Source of the DNA: Datisca glomerata
Lineage: Eukaryota; Streptophyta; Magnoliopsida; Cucurbitales; Datiscaceae
Assembly (NCBI GenBank): GCA_003255025.1
Contig: QANY01004135.1
Span: 558,001-622,000 of the forward strand
Reading direction: 5' to 3'
Length of the DNA: 64,000 bases
The notes beneath the pieces are model-generated. The model did no database searches. It was not told the origin of the DNA and saw nothing but the letters and a program-made list of their open reading frames with translations. Of this stretch, positions 22,666 through 36,011 are shown piece after piece. The position numbers and the translations under genes were made by a program. The number at the start of each line of letters is the position of its first letter. The stretch's first letter is position 1.

Positions 22666-24110
22666 CCGCAGAGCATAAACTTTCATTTAAATAGTCATAC
22701 CTTAAAGAATCCAAAACACAAAACCCCAAATCATGGCCAAACAATGTGATCAGCACTAAGTGAGTCATACAAACACGCAATTCTCAAGCAAATCATGCAA
22801 TGCTATATACATACAAAAGAGAAAGAACTCGTCGTTTTCAATTCAGTTGGATCAGTTGAGTTCGATTTCAACTGTCCTGTTTGTTCTTTACTTACAACGA
22901 GAATTACAAACTCCCAATTTCGTCACATGCTGAATTCTCGTGGTAAATTCCAAAGTGTCATTGTATTGGCAACAACTTTATTCTGACGTGGACGTGTCTC
23001 CACCCATTCTCCTAAGACCTGGTTGGATTCAGTCCCTTCAATCCTTTCTTTTCCCACTTGAAAATGAAAGTTGTTAATTAGTCATCGTAATATTTGTGCA
23101 TTCTTCCATCCAGCCTGTCAAGACCACAGATTTTTCTAATTTACATAAGTATCATATCTGGGGGTGGGAAAATAAGACCAATAAAAAAATAATGCCCCAC
23201 AAATTATTAAAAAAATTAATATTTTTAAAATACTGAAAACTTAATTATACTCTAATTAATTTATTATCACACAGATTAAAAATAATATTTTATCATATTT
23301 GAATAGAGATAATAAATGAACTCCTAAAATTTGATAAATTTACATAAATAAAATAATATAGAATTTTCAATAATGGAAGATCACTGATTTTTCAATACTA
23401 AAGGATAATTGGAAATTTCTGCATAGACCACTACAAGTACCATAGAGCGTTTGATTAGAAAACTTTTTAGTATAGATATGATAATAATTTGATCTTTTTA
23501 ACTGGTGTTATAAAGTGGAAGGAGATATATTTAGTATGGAAGAGTTGCTTAAATCTATCATTATCATGCAATGATTCAGAAAGAAAATATATTTCTTGAA
23601 AGATTAATAGAGAATATACGTGGGATCTATAATAATTATTTTTTATTTTTAGTGGGAGACATTTTTTATTAACAAACACAATGAGAACGTTGTACAGCAA
23701 AAGTAAGTAACCCCCCAACTTTTATCAGTATATTACGTTCAATTAAGTCAGCAACCCATCATTAATTAAAAATATGAAATCAGCAAATTATCATTGCTGA
23801 TTGCTGAAACTGAGATGTTTAAGATTAATGATTGAATATTATTTGCATAAATGTTTTTATTAATTAATCAAAACATATTATAAATTTAAAAAAATAAAAA
23901 TTAAATTAAATAAACTGTCAACCTAACTTTCATTTCTATTTACAGAAATGTTAAGAAAAATGATAAATATTTTTTTTTGTTAGTTTAACAAATGCTTCGG
24001 ATCTATCACACAACCCACTGTCATCGTCCTATTTTCCAATAACACTGGATTGGCGCTTAAAAAAAGTTCCCACAGCTTGATGTGTGTACAAACCTATTAT
24101 GCAAATCTGG
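22666..24110. other. Region upstream of PMI without recognised gene
   Basis: AT-rich, with no gene or transposon motif recognised. The PMI promoter must lie toward its right end, but no single TATA box stands out; the sequence from about 23990 to 24110 is the likely core region. Confidence 0.4.
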
Positions 24111-24118
24111 GCTGAAAC

Positions 24119-24147
24119 CCTCTCTGTCTCTCTCTCTCTCTCTCTCC
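24119..24147. repeat. CT-rich microsatellite in the PMI 5' leader
   Basis: A run of about ten CT dinucleotides (24128-24147) after CCTCTCTGTCT, about 165 bp before the PMI start codon. CT-rich tracts are common in plant 5' untranslated leaders, and this one probably lies within or just before the transcript start. Confidence 0.8.
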
Positions 24148-24310
24148 AACTTATTTCCCTGCCCACACTCCATCTAGAAGCAAACCGACTGCTTTTTCTA
24201 TCATGGGGAAAAGGAATCTATTTCCCATTGAAAGAATCCCGTCTCTTTTCCTTCTTTTCTAACAGCTGAGACTGTCCAGCTTCCTCTTTCTATCTATTTC
24301 CTTCTAATCT

Positions 24311-27300
24311 ATGGACTCTGATGCTTCTTTAATAATGAAGCAGAGGAAAGTTTACAGGCTCAAGTGTTCTGTACAGAACTACAATTGGGGTCGAAAAGGC
24401 CAAGATTCGCAGGTTGCTAGATTGTTTGCTTTGAATTCCGGGTCGGTAATTGAACAGGATAAACCTTATGCGGAGCTTTGGATGGGTAGCCATGAATCCG
24501 GACCATCTTTTTTGGTTCATACCGGTGAAAATGGGTTCTCTGTTGGGTCCGATAGCGTTAGCCTCAAGTCTTGGATTTCGAAGAACCCAAATGTGCTTGG
24601 TGATAAGGTTGTTGAGAAGTGGGGCAGTGACCTCCCGTTCTTGTTCAAGGTATGATAAAATCATTGTGCTTTTAAATTCAAACTTAAAATCTTCTATTGA
24701 TTTTGAAATTTTTTGGATTATGTGCATGTGGGATTTTTCCATTTTAGGTGCTTTCAGTAGCCAAGGCATTGTCGATACAGGCCCACCCGGATAAGGAATT
24801 GGCCAAGGCATTGCATAAGTTTCAGCCTACCGTATACAAAGATGCAAATCACAAGCCTGAGATGGCTTTGGCAGTTACAGCTTTTGAGGCTCTTTGTGGG
24901 TTTATCAGTCTTGAGGTATAATTAGAATTTATTGTCTGGAGTTGGTTTCTGCTTTCTTGCATGGGGTACTTCTGATTGGTTTTTCTTCACTTGAATTTTC
25001 ATATCAACAGTGTAATTGTGGCTGTTAATAATAAGCAAATGATATAACTAATTTTCTGAGTACTAAAAGGTGGGAATTGTTTATTTTGTATTGTAGGCTA
25101 ACGAAGTCAATTTTTGCGGTTTGCACATTAGACAAGTTACATTTTATCAGAACCAGATCTATACTTATCCAATCCAATCTTATCTGTATCTTTAATGTTT
25201 TTTCTTTCCTTTTTCAGATTAGTAATTACCTTTACCTACCCGTAGTTATGCAAAATCATCATTTTTTTAATTCCTAATTTTTGTTGTTCCTATAAACTGG
25301 GATATTTCGAAAAATCTTGTGTTCCTGTCGTGCCCAGAATAAAGGTATATGATAACTGATGAAAATGTGATATCTAAGCATCTACCATGTTTCTTTTGTA
25401 AAACTCTAGTTACCCAGTTTGTGTCTACTTGTGGATGAATTTTCCCGTGATCTCTACTCAGATAATTGTAATCGTATTCCTTTCATTAGTCAGCAATCAT
25501 CTTAAATTGAAATCTGTTAACGTTAAGACAGTGTCGGCACTCATCAGAAGAAGATCTGTATATTACCGACCAAAAAAAGACATGTATAAAGATTATTAGT
25601 TAATAATAATTTCTTTGCCAGATTGACCCCTTTATTGCTAATTATAGTGAAAACATCCGTTCAATGTAGGCTTGAACCCTGCTGCTTCTTTTGCTCCAGC
25701 ATTACATAAGGAAGTTTATGAATTGGCTTTATGGAAGCTTTTGTTAGGGCATGAGGGTTTGTTTGATGAACTTTCTTCAGCTGGATTATTAGCAATGCGT
25801 ACATGCCGTAGGTTGTGTTTTGGTATTAAAACCCCTTACTCGCAAAAGATGTAGAGTTCGATAGCATTATTACTGTTGTAAAACTATGTAACTTGGCTCA
25901 ATGATTTCAATGATTAAAATTTGTATTTGAAAATGATTGTTATTCTTGTAGTTGCAGCCATGCTTAATTAATTTGAACTGTAAACATATTATTGTGCTTT
26001 GAAACTAGTTGTAATTTACTTTCAACCACTTGCATTTCTTCAGGAGCTTAAAGGCGTTTTTTATGATGTTCCTGAGATTATTGAACTGGTTGGCAGTGCA
26101 GATGCAAACAGAGTATCATCCTTGAATAGTGAAGATAGCGATGAGAAAGTGAAATCTGTTTTGCAGTCAGTTTTCACCCAGCTCATGTCGGCTCGCCAAG
26201 AGTTGATCACAAGAGTGATATACGACATCAAAAATCGTCTGCACAAAGAAAGTCAGGTTATTTCCCTTTTCATGTTCGTTCTGGCAAAAGAAATGCTAGG
26301 ATTTTTTGAAGATAGACCTGGTCCTGCTTGTCTGTTATTATTTTGCTTTTGCCGTTTTGGGGAGTCGTCTTCTTGTTCATGAAAGTCTCGTTCTCACATC
26401 CATTTTTCGTCACATTGTCAGAACAAAAATGTCTGATGCATCGATATAGGGATAACATGTAAAATTCGTTTGCGGATATTTTTGAGAAATGCACTCACTT
26501 TACCAATAAAGAAGTGTTTTCTTAATGTAATTTTTTCTATATAGGATCTTAAGTCTCTATGAGTATTCATCGTTGAAGATTTAATTCAAATTTACCCAAT
26601 TAAAGAAATAGAAATTTGGTGGACAATATATCATTCATCATCACATATATAATGATTTAAAGATCATTCGCCTTTACAATTGCTTGCGATTACCGATAGA
26701 GAACTAAAACGTAGTTTTATTTATGCCCCTTACACGGGTCTTGATATGCCATCTCTGCTAGCTATCTTTAATGGTTGCTCTTATCCTGCTTGATTAGCAT
26801 TTTCATTTACATTTTGCTTCAGGTGAGGCAGCTAACTGATAAGGAACATATAGTATTGCAGTTGGAGAAGCAATATCCTGCTGATGTGGGTGTAGTCTCC
26901 GCCTTCTTTTTAAATTACGTGAAGCTTAATCCTGGTGAAGCTCTTTATATTGGGGCAAATGAACCTCATGCATATATTCGTGGCGATTGCATTGAATGCA
27001 TGGCAACTTCAGACAATGTGGTGAGGGCAGGCCTTACCCCCAAACACCGAGATGTTCGGACTCTATGCGCCATGCTTACGTACAAACAAGTAAATAGACC
27101 TAATGTCAAATCTACCTTTTGCTCTTCATTCATTAAAACAACTCCATCATATATATCCTGGTATTAGACATTGCTAAAGCCTAAGTTCTTTTTACAGTAG
27201 CGAAATTATTATATGTATGAATTTTTAGGCCTTCATTTATGCTGAAGTTTTCTAATGCAGATATGTTAAGCATTGAGAACTCATTGAACGTTCAAGTTTC

Positions 27301-27711
27301 CCTTCCAGTCTTTTTGACATCAGAATACAATGACATGATTATGCTACTAAAATGCAATTTCTTCAGCGTCTAAATTTTCATCTCCTTTTGTTGCAGGGCT
27401 TCCCTGAAATCCTCAAAGGAGTTGCTTTGAATCGATTCATAACAAGGTACGTCCCACCTTCGGAAGAATTCGAGGTAGATCGATGTGATCTTCCCCAAGG
27501 GGGGTCCGTATCCCTTCCTGCACTTCCAGGTGCTTCCATTTACCTGGTCAGTGTTGGAGAGGGAGTGATGCATATAGGATCTAGTAAAGCCGGGATAACA
27601 GAAGGAAATGTTCTTTTTGCACCAGCCAATACTGAAATTAGCATAACTAGTGAATCTGAGTTGCAACTGTACAGAGCAGGAGTGAACAGCAGGTTCTTCC
27701 AGACCATATAG
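24311..27711 (+). CDS. PMI: Mannose-6-phosphate isomerase (phosphomannose isomerase, type I)
   Basis: Interconverts mannose-6-phosphate and fructose-6-phosphate (EC 5.3.1.8), a zinc enzyme feeding GDP-mannose for ascorbate, cell-wall polymers and protein glycosylation. Predicted coding exons: 24311-24649, 24748-24915, 26044-26256, 26823-27089, 27397-27711. All introns are GT...AG and in phase 0, giving 433 aa, the usual plant length. Motifs: YNWGRKG near the N-terminus; QAHPDK (zinc ligands Gln124 and His126); HKPEMA (Glu151); GANEPHAY (His289); and the signature [18 protein letters not shown] with active-site Arg308. The cupin-like C-terminal domain is complete. There is no signal peptide, so cytosolic. 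The start is the first in-frame ATG after a CT-rich leader; Met9 is an alternative. No stops or frameshifts in the exons. Identity rests on family motifs, and I regard it as secure. It is the only intact gene seen in the window. Confidence 0.96.
25669..25854 (+). other. Unidentified protein-like open stretch inside PMI intron 2
   Basis: Within the 1128-bp second intron, after TAGG, a sense-strand open frame reads [20 protein letters not shown] and continues to [15 protein letters not shown] before a TAG at 25852. The composition is much more protein-like than the rest of the intron (hydrophobic and charged alternation as in a helix). It is not part of known PMI proteins and I do not recognise the family. 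It may be a captured gene fragment, a decayed retrocopy or an alternative exon. Confidence 0.4.
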
Positions 27712-29389
27712 TCATAGTTCTACTTGAGATTTAAGGAAAGCAAATGTTTTCCAATCTACACTTTCCAGACTATATATATATTTGTTTTCCAATCTGTAAG
27801 TTTTTGTATATTATCCTAACATCAACACTCCATGTACGTGTCTACGAAATGAGTATATCTAAAGGAAGTGACATGGTTTGTTGTTGGTTGTCATTTACTG
27901 AGATTAGGTATAGAAGAAGTGAAAAGGATGAAAGTCGTGCTTTTTCTTACATGTTCACTGTGCTGATCCAATGCTTTACATACAATTGCAGATTGCTTTT
28001 TATTCATTCCTCCATTGGGATTTTGGCTTAGAATTTTCCACTCAACATGACTAATAAGATACTGAAGAGATGTCGACTATTCATACGTTATTTATTCACT
28101 CTTTCACATACTTCTCCATTTCTTTATATAAGAATGTTCTCCTCCTTATTGGACACTTCTCCGAGTATATATTAAACGAAGGGTTTTTTGGATGAAAGGT
28201 CCATTTGAGAATAGGACTTTTTGGCGAAGAAAAGTAATTTCTATCTCTCTTTCATTTTCTCTATCTCACTCACACTTTGTCTCTCTAACACCAAGTTCGT
28301 CAATGCTCAAATTGTATTGAACTTCATCTTCTCCACCATTACCGCAACTCCATCATCGTGACCAAGCATTTTAGTGAGAAAATCCCTAAATTTTTTTATT
28401 GAAGCAAATTATCCCCTTACTCGAGAGCGTTTGTTTCTTCTCTTTGATAAATATTCAAGGGAGGTTAAGGTGTAAAGATTAAGACATTGATTGGAGAATT
28501 TCATGATCATGAAGCCATTACAAGTAAGTAATCATCTTGAACTATAAAAAAATTAGATTTTTCGTGTGAAATAGACATGCTACTGCAAGCAAGAAATTAC
28601 AACATGCAATTAACTGTCTTTTACTTGTATCTTTAGCTTCACTCCTGATGAGGAGGTAACCATGTTACCTTAGTCATTCGGTCCATTGAGATAAAATACA
28701 TATGCAATTAAATGTCTTTTACGTGTATCTTGATCCATAAATTATGGTTATCATTCGTTGTTTCTCAAATTACAATGTTCTTTTATAACATGTACGTTTG
28801 TTGATTCTACATGCACTTCTAAGTATTTAGTATGATAAAACACTTTTATCTTCACCTAAGCAAGCAAAAAATGTGCAAAAATCAAAATCGATCACTTCTA
28901 TATTTATTTATCTTTCTCATTTTGATTGCTATTCAGATAGTTTAAAATAGCTCATATCCTTCTGTACACTTTGTAGATTTTCTCACATGGGTGCTTGAAA
29001 CTATCACATGGGTGTTTGATTATAATTTTGTTAAACTTCATTTCTTTTTACTAGTAACTCTATTTTTATAGGCTTCAAGAAGAGAATCTTGTAAAAGTAA
29101 TTTTTAAAGGAAGCAACTGAAAGAGTAGGCCTATTGAGCATGGGAATACTTTATATCTAATTAGTTATAGATATAATGTTGTAGTATATTGGTTGAAAAG
29201 TGAGTTTATCATTATGAGACATTGATGTAAACAATTATTATCAAGTAGAAATATATTTAGAATGAATTTGAAAAGTTAATTGTATTAAAAAATTATGGCT
29301 GATTGTTGGAATTGGAAGATATATGCTTATGAAGTGGTTTGCGTTTGTGCAGAATGCGAAATACTACTTGGCATAACTAAGTAGCATAT
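27712..29389. other. PMI 3' untranslated region and intergenic DNA
   Basis: The first few hundred bases are the likely PMI 3' untranslated region; no clear AATAAA signal was seen. From about 28190 there is a CT-rich stretch (TTTCTCTATCTCACTCACAC) followed by AT-rich DNA without coding content. Confidence 0.5.
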
Positions 29390-30110
29390 ATAATTTACTT
29401 ACTCAAAACAAATAATTTTTTATTCCGGTATGATCATTTGTCCAAAATGTTAAAAAACACTTCATATGAGCAAGTAAATTTTATAAACTACTTGATTTGA
29501 GTAAGTAATTTATAACATCCTAGACAAACAAAAATTAATAAGGCAAAAACTATTTGCTCAGAACAAGTAATTTTTGACATTTGGACAAATAAAAATGAAT
29601 AAGTAAAAACTATTTGGTCTGAGCAAGTAATTTTTATAAACTACTTGCTCAGACCAAGTAATTTTTAAAATTCTAGACAAGCAAAAATGACTAAGGCAAA
29701 AATTACTTAGTCTGATTAAGAATTTTTTTTAAAAATTACTTGCTTAGAACATGTAGTATTTATAAACTATTTGCTTAGATCAAGTAGTGTTTGACATTTT
29801 GAATAAAACAGAAATTAAAAGGCAAAGCTATTTGGTCTAAGCAAGCAGTTTTTAATATTCTAAACAAACAAAAATTAATAAGACAAAACCCACTTGGTTT
29901 GAGTAAATAGTTTTTAAAAACTACTTACCCAGACTAAGTAGATTTTAATATTCAAGATAAATGGAAATGAATATTGCAAAAAATACTTGGCTCAAGAGCA
30001 AGTAGTTTTTATGAACTACTTGGAGACTAAGTAATTTTTCACATTATGTATAAAAAAATCTAGACTAAACTTGCCCAAACTAACTAGTTGTTCACATTAT
30101 GGACGCAACT
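29390..30110. repeat. Block of short repeats in alternating orientation
   Basis: Diverged copies of a word built on ACTACTTGCTCAGACCAAGT and its reverse complement (TTTGGTCTGAGCAAGTA) recur about every 30-60 bp. They are separated by spacers such as GACAAATAAAAATGAATAAG and GGCAAAAACTATTTGG. At least eight copies are readable. Adjacent inverted copies could form hairpins. The pattern resembles subterminal repeats of a DNA transposon or a young satellite; no transposon end was found. Confidence 0.7.
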
Positions 30111-33100
30111 ACTTCATAACAAACATAAGATCACTATATTAAATCTCTTCATCTCTAAAAGAAGACGCCTGACAAGCCTAATCTTTTTTTTGTGTGAAGA
30201 AAAGTAAAAATATATAAATGATGCTAGAGATAATTCGTTCAACATGTTTCATTAGAAAAGAAAAATACCTAATATGATCCCATTATTAACAATGTAAAAA
30301 TCAAATAAAAATTATCATTGAATTTCATCCATTAATATCTCATCAATATTCCTTGAATATCTGAACTGCCTATAAAATTCAACAAGACTATTATCATAGC
30401 CTCAAGTAGCAGCACCTCCACTATTACCACATGCTCCATGACTAAATCCAGGCTGCCAAAAGACTTGCATGCGGGTTTGGCTTGCTTCTTCAAGGTAGCA
30501 GAGACAAATTCAAATGGAAGATTGAGACATGTCTTCTAGAGCTCAATGCTATCATCTATGAGGTATTAGTAATAATGCATCCAAGCAAATGTCTCAAGAA
30601 AGTACTACTTCGACTTGAAGCTCTACATAACTGAAGTTGCACAAATGGCTTCTACGGTAATGAGCAAATTTTATACTAATACTAGATAAATGACTTCTAC
30701 AGCAATAATCAGATTTCTCAATCACTGCATAAATGTTAATTGATCAATTACAAATACATTACAATTGAAGAGCAAAATTATTCTAGCAATAGTCTCTCTC
30801 TTAATGACTAAAATGTGTTAGCTGGTATTAAATTATTAATGTATTCAAACCATTCAATGAAACTATCTTAAATTAATAGAAAATTTACTCATATTCACCA
30901 TTGCTAAAAGAAACTACTATCAAAATATGATTTCTATCATCCACTTTATCACATACATATTCTCTCCACCACCACTAAGCCCAATACGCCTTCACCTTAG
31001 AACTAAGAACATCTGCCAACCAATTCTCCAATCTAACAACTCATTACCCATCTGGTATTCGTCTCAAATTCGGGTGTGTACCTAAATGTCCGACATTTTG
31101 GTCATCTAAAGTTTTGACATATAATTTTACATCTACTCTAGCATAGAACTATAACAATGAAAATTTCCTTTAGAGAACATGGCATACAAGATAATTTATT
31201 ATAACCGGTAGCATCAATGACAAAAATAAAAGCTAGTATGTCGAAATTGTGAGTATCATTATTAATTAATACATATCAAACATATACTTTATGTCCTAAA
31301 TTATTCAAGGAATGTATGATATTCAATATTTTTCATGTCACCATCCTCGGAGAAAAATCTATAAGAAACTAATATCATCATTTGACAAAACAATAATGCA
31401 ACCCAAATAACCTTTTTTTTTTGTCGGAACAACCATCTTTACCTAAATGAATGAGATAAATTCAAGACAAACCAATTAAAGAACTAAAATGAAACTTTTG
31501 AGTTTGAGAAAGCAAGCAATCTGTTAATTTACTGTTATAAAAATCTTAGAAAAAACTCAAATTTGTTGAATGACGTTTTCTTTGGATAATTATATCAAAT
31601 AAATGGTAGGCAAACAAATAACTTTCTTTCAACAACACCATGAATTTGTAAATCCATTAAATATGTCAATTTAAAGAAAAAAAAACTTCAGGTCATCTAC
31701 AATTAACAAACAACAAGTATCCTAGATTACGTATCTCATTCATGCACATAGTTTATGACATTCGAACAATATTGTAGCTACTTTTCACCATAGAAGAGCA
31801 CAATCTACAAACTTATTTACTTGAAAATAAAAAAGAGAACATCCATAAGGTGTATAGACAAAAAGCGCTAGAAAATATAAATAGAAAAATCATTAGAACG
31901 TTAAAGGGGTACTAACTGACGCATACTTTCCCCTTCACTACCCACTGTGATCCCACAACCTTAAAAACCTTGGGTGGAGTTGCGAAAGAGAAATATAGAG
32001 CGCGAGAGTGGATGAGAAAGATTGAGAGAGAAGAGAGCTAAGGAGAGAAAGTGAGAGCTTGAGAAAAATTATATTTTTTGTCCAAAAAGTGCAGGATTGA
32101 GGGGTCTGGTGTAGCTCTCGTTTGAATCTTATATATGTACTAATAGAAGTACACATGAGTTGCACGTGAACTAATATAAAGTCTAATATATAAGACGTAT
32201 CGTATTTTAGAATTATTATATATTGTTAAATTTATATAAAATTATTCTTTTATTATCTACTCCCAATATTTGATATATAACTTGAATATACACACATACA
32301 CATACATATTCAAAATATAGATTAATTGGTAAAGTTGCAGTAAATAAAAAAATTATCAAATAGAAAACTACACACTTACATTATCATTTTAGAGATTGTA
32401 CAAACAATATGCGAATATATTGTCCATAAATGTGTTTTATTGATTCTCCATTTTTATAAATTGGTGAATTATGGATATTATGAATTATAAATAGATTGTA
32501 ATTTATATAGAGCATATATATGTATATTACTACTATTATAAAAAGTACTATTATTATTTCATTGTTGTTATAATTGTTATTATTATAATTTGTTTGAAAC
32601 TATTATAACTATATTTGAGTATAAAATTTTTGAAAGAACGCATCAATCTCCATTATTAATTATTATTTAATGACACACATTAGTGTGCTATTATTCTTTT
32701 CTAAAATTAGTGGGAGAGTAAATATAAATGAGAATCTTATTAATTATTTTATTTAAGGTTAATACCAACTAATAAGAATGTGACACATGTGCTTTTAAAA
32801 ATTATTATAGGATTAGTAAAATAAATGCATGGACAAAATTATCTAAAAATGTTTCTCTTAGCTATACCACTTTTAATATATTAATACCAGTCATAGGTCC
32901 ATGCTTTGCAAATTTGAGGTGCATATAATAACAAAATCCTAAATAAAATTATATATAGCTACTAATGCCAAAAATCTTGATTATATGAATTTATTTTATC
33001 TTTCTCAACATTTTGACTATATTGGAAATTCAAAATTAACATTCTTTATAAAACACCTCACCCCATTACAGGAGATTCACTCATTAATATTTATATTATT

Positions 33101-33660
33101 AACGAAGGATCACATTTTTTTTTACATTCTCATGACTAAAATAGAAATCATACAGTTATTTATTTATAATATAATATCTAATGGGCAGTGCCTATTTATA
33201 CAGGATTATATATGTGTTTGTATTCATAACCTGAAGTTCCTTGTGTTTTTTTATCTAATCTTATTGTATTTCAATGAAGAAAACCATCCAAGAAGTTTGG
33301 TCCGAAAGTTTCAAACCTACAGATAATAATAGGAGAGTACAATATGTTTTGTCAGGTCATTGCCCTTACAATTTAACTGTTTATTAACTCAAATATAGTC
33401 TCAAGATAAAAAAAAATTAAAGAAAACAAAAGTTAGTTCATTGACAATATGTTGCATATTCTGAACCAAGTCTTCAGATGAGCAAAACTCTTGCCGAAAA
33501 ACTTTTGCTTTGTCATGAATGGCTCCCCTACATGGTTGAATAAATTCACCACCAGTCACATGAAATTGTCATCATATTTTGATAAAATATCAATCAATGT
33601 CAATCAACTTAAAGGAGGAAATCCAACAATATGCATCAGATTAGAAGTCTTTTAAGAAGA
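30111..33660. other. AT-rich DNA without recognised gene
   Basis: No open frame with a known motif. A purine-rich stretch at 31980-32060 (GAGAGAGAAGAGAG) is loosely the reverse complement of the CT-rich stretch at 28230-28290. The two might be ends of an old element, but the match is weak. Short protein-like words on the minus strand around 30310-30600 could not be assigned. Confidence 0.4.
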
Positions 33661-33936
33661 AATTTTGATTGCACAACGCTTGCTAAAAATGAATCGATGT
33701 TAGCTTGGGTTTTGAGATGACATAGTCATTTTTTATACTTGGCCCAATTTAAGTTGATACACGAAAGTTTGTGAGGCTAAAAATGATTAGCCAAATAAAA
33801 ATGAATTGTTTTTTAGTTTTAATTTTGACTACACAACCCTTGCTAAAAACGAATCGGTGAAGCTTGGTTTTTGAGAAGACGGTCATTTTTTATACTTGGC
33901 CCAATTTAAGTTGATACATGAAAGTTTGTGAGGCTA
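33661..33936 (+). repeat. Direct duplication with a 41-bp spacer
   Basis: 33661-33779 and 33821-33936 are two copies, about 90% alike, that include CATTTTTTATACTTGGCCCA and end GAAAGTTTGTGAGGCTA. Small indels separate them. Confidence 0.85.
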
Positions 33937-34618
33937 ATCTTCAAGATGAAGATAACATGAAGATTGATTTATATCATCTTTGAGACTAATCTTCAAGCAA
34001 AAGTATATTGGATTCATCTTCATCAGATATTGTTTTAAGTTTTAAAACTACAGATATCATGGGATTTAAGCAAATCTTCACCGATATTCTCTACAAGTTA
34101 AGCCTCCCACGCCCGTATAAGGACTTAGATCCAAAAGAAGAGAGCATCTGAACACATTCACAACACAGCACAATTGCAGTTTCATAGCTTTTTAGCTCTT
34201 ATGAATTGTTCTTTAGGTTTAATTGATTTTATTCTTTCTAATTGCAAACTGTTGCCTTTTAATTTTATTTAATCAAGTTGGTTTTTCACGTTTCAATTTC
34301 AATAAGAGTCCAATTTCTTCCAATTACAAGTATTTTCCTTATACTTGATATTCACTATTTCTAATTCTTTAGAGTTAGTAGTAGTAGAAGAACCTTTTTT
34401 GGGAAGATTCGTTCCCTACTTTCTAACATCACTTGAGAAGAAGTCAGATCATGAGAGAATTATTTTATTTGGCTAACTTGGGCTGAACCGGCATGCTTAC
34501 GCATTAATCAACATGAACGTAGATTTTGGTCCGAGCCCATCCTTGAGGCCTAAGTATCTCGGTTCGACCTAACGAGTTGAGGCATAAATTTTCACCAAAC
34601 ATCTTTTTTGTCACTATT
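33937..34618 (+). other. LTR-like fragment of an unidentified retroelement
   Basis: Has the look of an LTR promoter and leader: CGTATAAGGACTTAG near 34112, then a run of CA-rich words (ACATTCACAACACAGCACAA), T-rich sequence, and GCCCATCCTTGAGGCCTAAG near 34537. It ends where the gypsy 3' LTR begins at 34619. No partner LTR was found, so the assignment is inference. Confidence 0.35.
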
Positions 34619-36011
34619 GTGTTTGATGTGTATGCAAAGTGCGTGTATCATTAATAAGTAATAAAGTGATCAGTAAGTGTCGAACTCTACATAGATTGAT
34701 GAAAAAAAGATTAGCCACTCAAATCAGTGTTTAAATCTAAGTTAATTGATGTAACAGTGAGGAATTGAGGGTTGAAAGCAATCTAGAGTAAAAAATAGAG
34801 TAATAATAATTAGAAATGAGACCAAACATAGTAACACTTGTATTGAAATAGAGTAATGAATGTGTATTCAATGGTGAAGTGAGCTAGTATGGTTAAATCC
34901 CCTTTTCGTTAGTAACCTTAAATTAAATCTGCTCAAATTCCAAAAGCTTAACCAACAGCATCAACCTCAGCCCATTTATGTGAAAATGATTTCCATCCTT
35001 GCAGCTTAAGTTCTTGATTAAACTTAACTTATTCCTAAGTCAAGATGGAACTAAGATCTTCTATTCGTGTTTTCAGATATTAGGCTTACAAGGTGAGCAT
35101 ATATGCTTATATTCTGCACTAATTACTTTGATTATAAATGAATCAAGTAAACAATTATTATCCAAGCTAGATCTGTTGATTTAAACCCTTCCATTTTTCA
35201 AATCAATTGGGTTTTTCATGCATTGATGGCCAACCAATAAATGAGATTAAGCAATAAAAACACTTGAATAATATACCATAGCAAAAAAGAAATCTGAGCT
35301 TTAATAATCAAGATTCATAACTCCAAGATTCATTAACCATCCTAGCTTAAATGGTTTAGTTCATAATGAGCTTAAGAAGAAATTCGAGAAGGGTTACAAC
35401 CATTAAATATAGAGATATCAAGCTTACAAATAAAGAGAAGTGTGATATCAAATAAGAGCAATGGAATATAATAGTGGAGAATGAATTAATATCCTCCTCT
35501 TTGTCTTCTTCCTTCGCGTCTTCTCCTTCCTTTTGTGTCTTATTCCTCTTCCTTCTCTGTACTTTTCACATTTTTTTAGAAAAGTGTCGGCTGCCTCCTC
35601 TAAAGGACGTACTTGCTATATATGGAGCCTTAGAATTAGGGATTTAACTTTCAAAAGGGACGTGTGTCAAGCTAATGCTACAACGAGGACCACTAGAAAA
35701 GCGTTGATACCATCTGGAGAACAAAGTCTAATGACATGCATGCATGGACACTGCTATAGTAACATTGATATCCATGCTACAGCATTTTCTTGAGCCATTG
35801 CTCTCTCAAGGCTCCCTGCACAAAGCATGACTTTATGCATAAAATTTCCCAAAAACTATTAAGAATGCTAACAAGGTAGCCAAAATCAACAAAAAACTAA
35901 ACTTCAACGAAATGACACAACTTAGGTAATAAAATGATGCATCACCCTAAGATTAGTAATAATTTAGACTTAGAAATATAAAGATAACTCTAAATCCTTA
36001 GAGTTAACACA
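34619..36011 (-). repeat. Athila-like element 3' LTR
   Basis: Proposed borders TGTGTT...AACACA. The right border is followed by CCCCTAAAC, which on the minus strand is a short purine tract (TTTAGGGG) before the LTR. Contents are typical of such LTRs read in reverse, with words such as GTGTCGAACTCTACA near 34678 and CATTACTTGTCCTCGAGCG just beyond the right end near 36027. The partner LTR lies outside the window, so the borders are inferred. Confidence 0.55.

Noticed and set aside
24329..24811. 160-codon open frame on the minus strand over PMI exons 1-2
   Set aside because: It overlaps well-supported PMI exons and intron 1 in antisense, has no known motif and is explained by the codon pattern of the sense exons.
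28190..32170. Possible Mutator-like element with long terminal inverted repeats
   Set aside because: The CT-rich stretch at 28230-28290 and the GA-rich stretch at 31980-32060 are only loosely complementary, there is no clear 9-bp duplication and no transposase motif.
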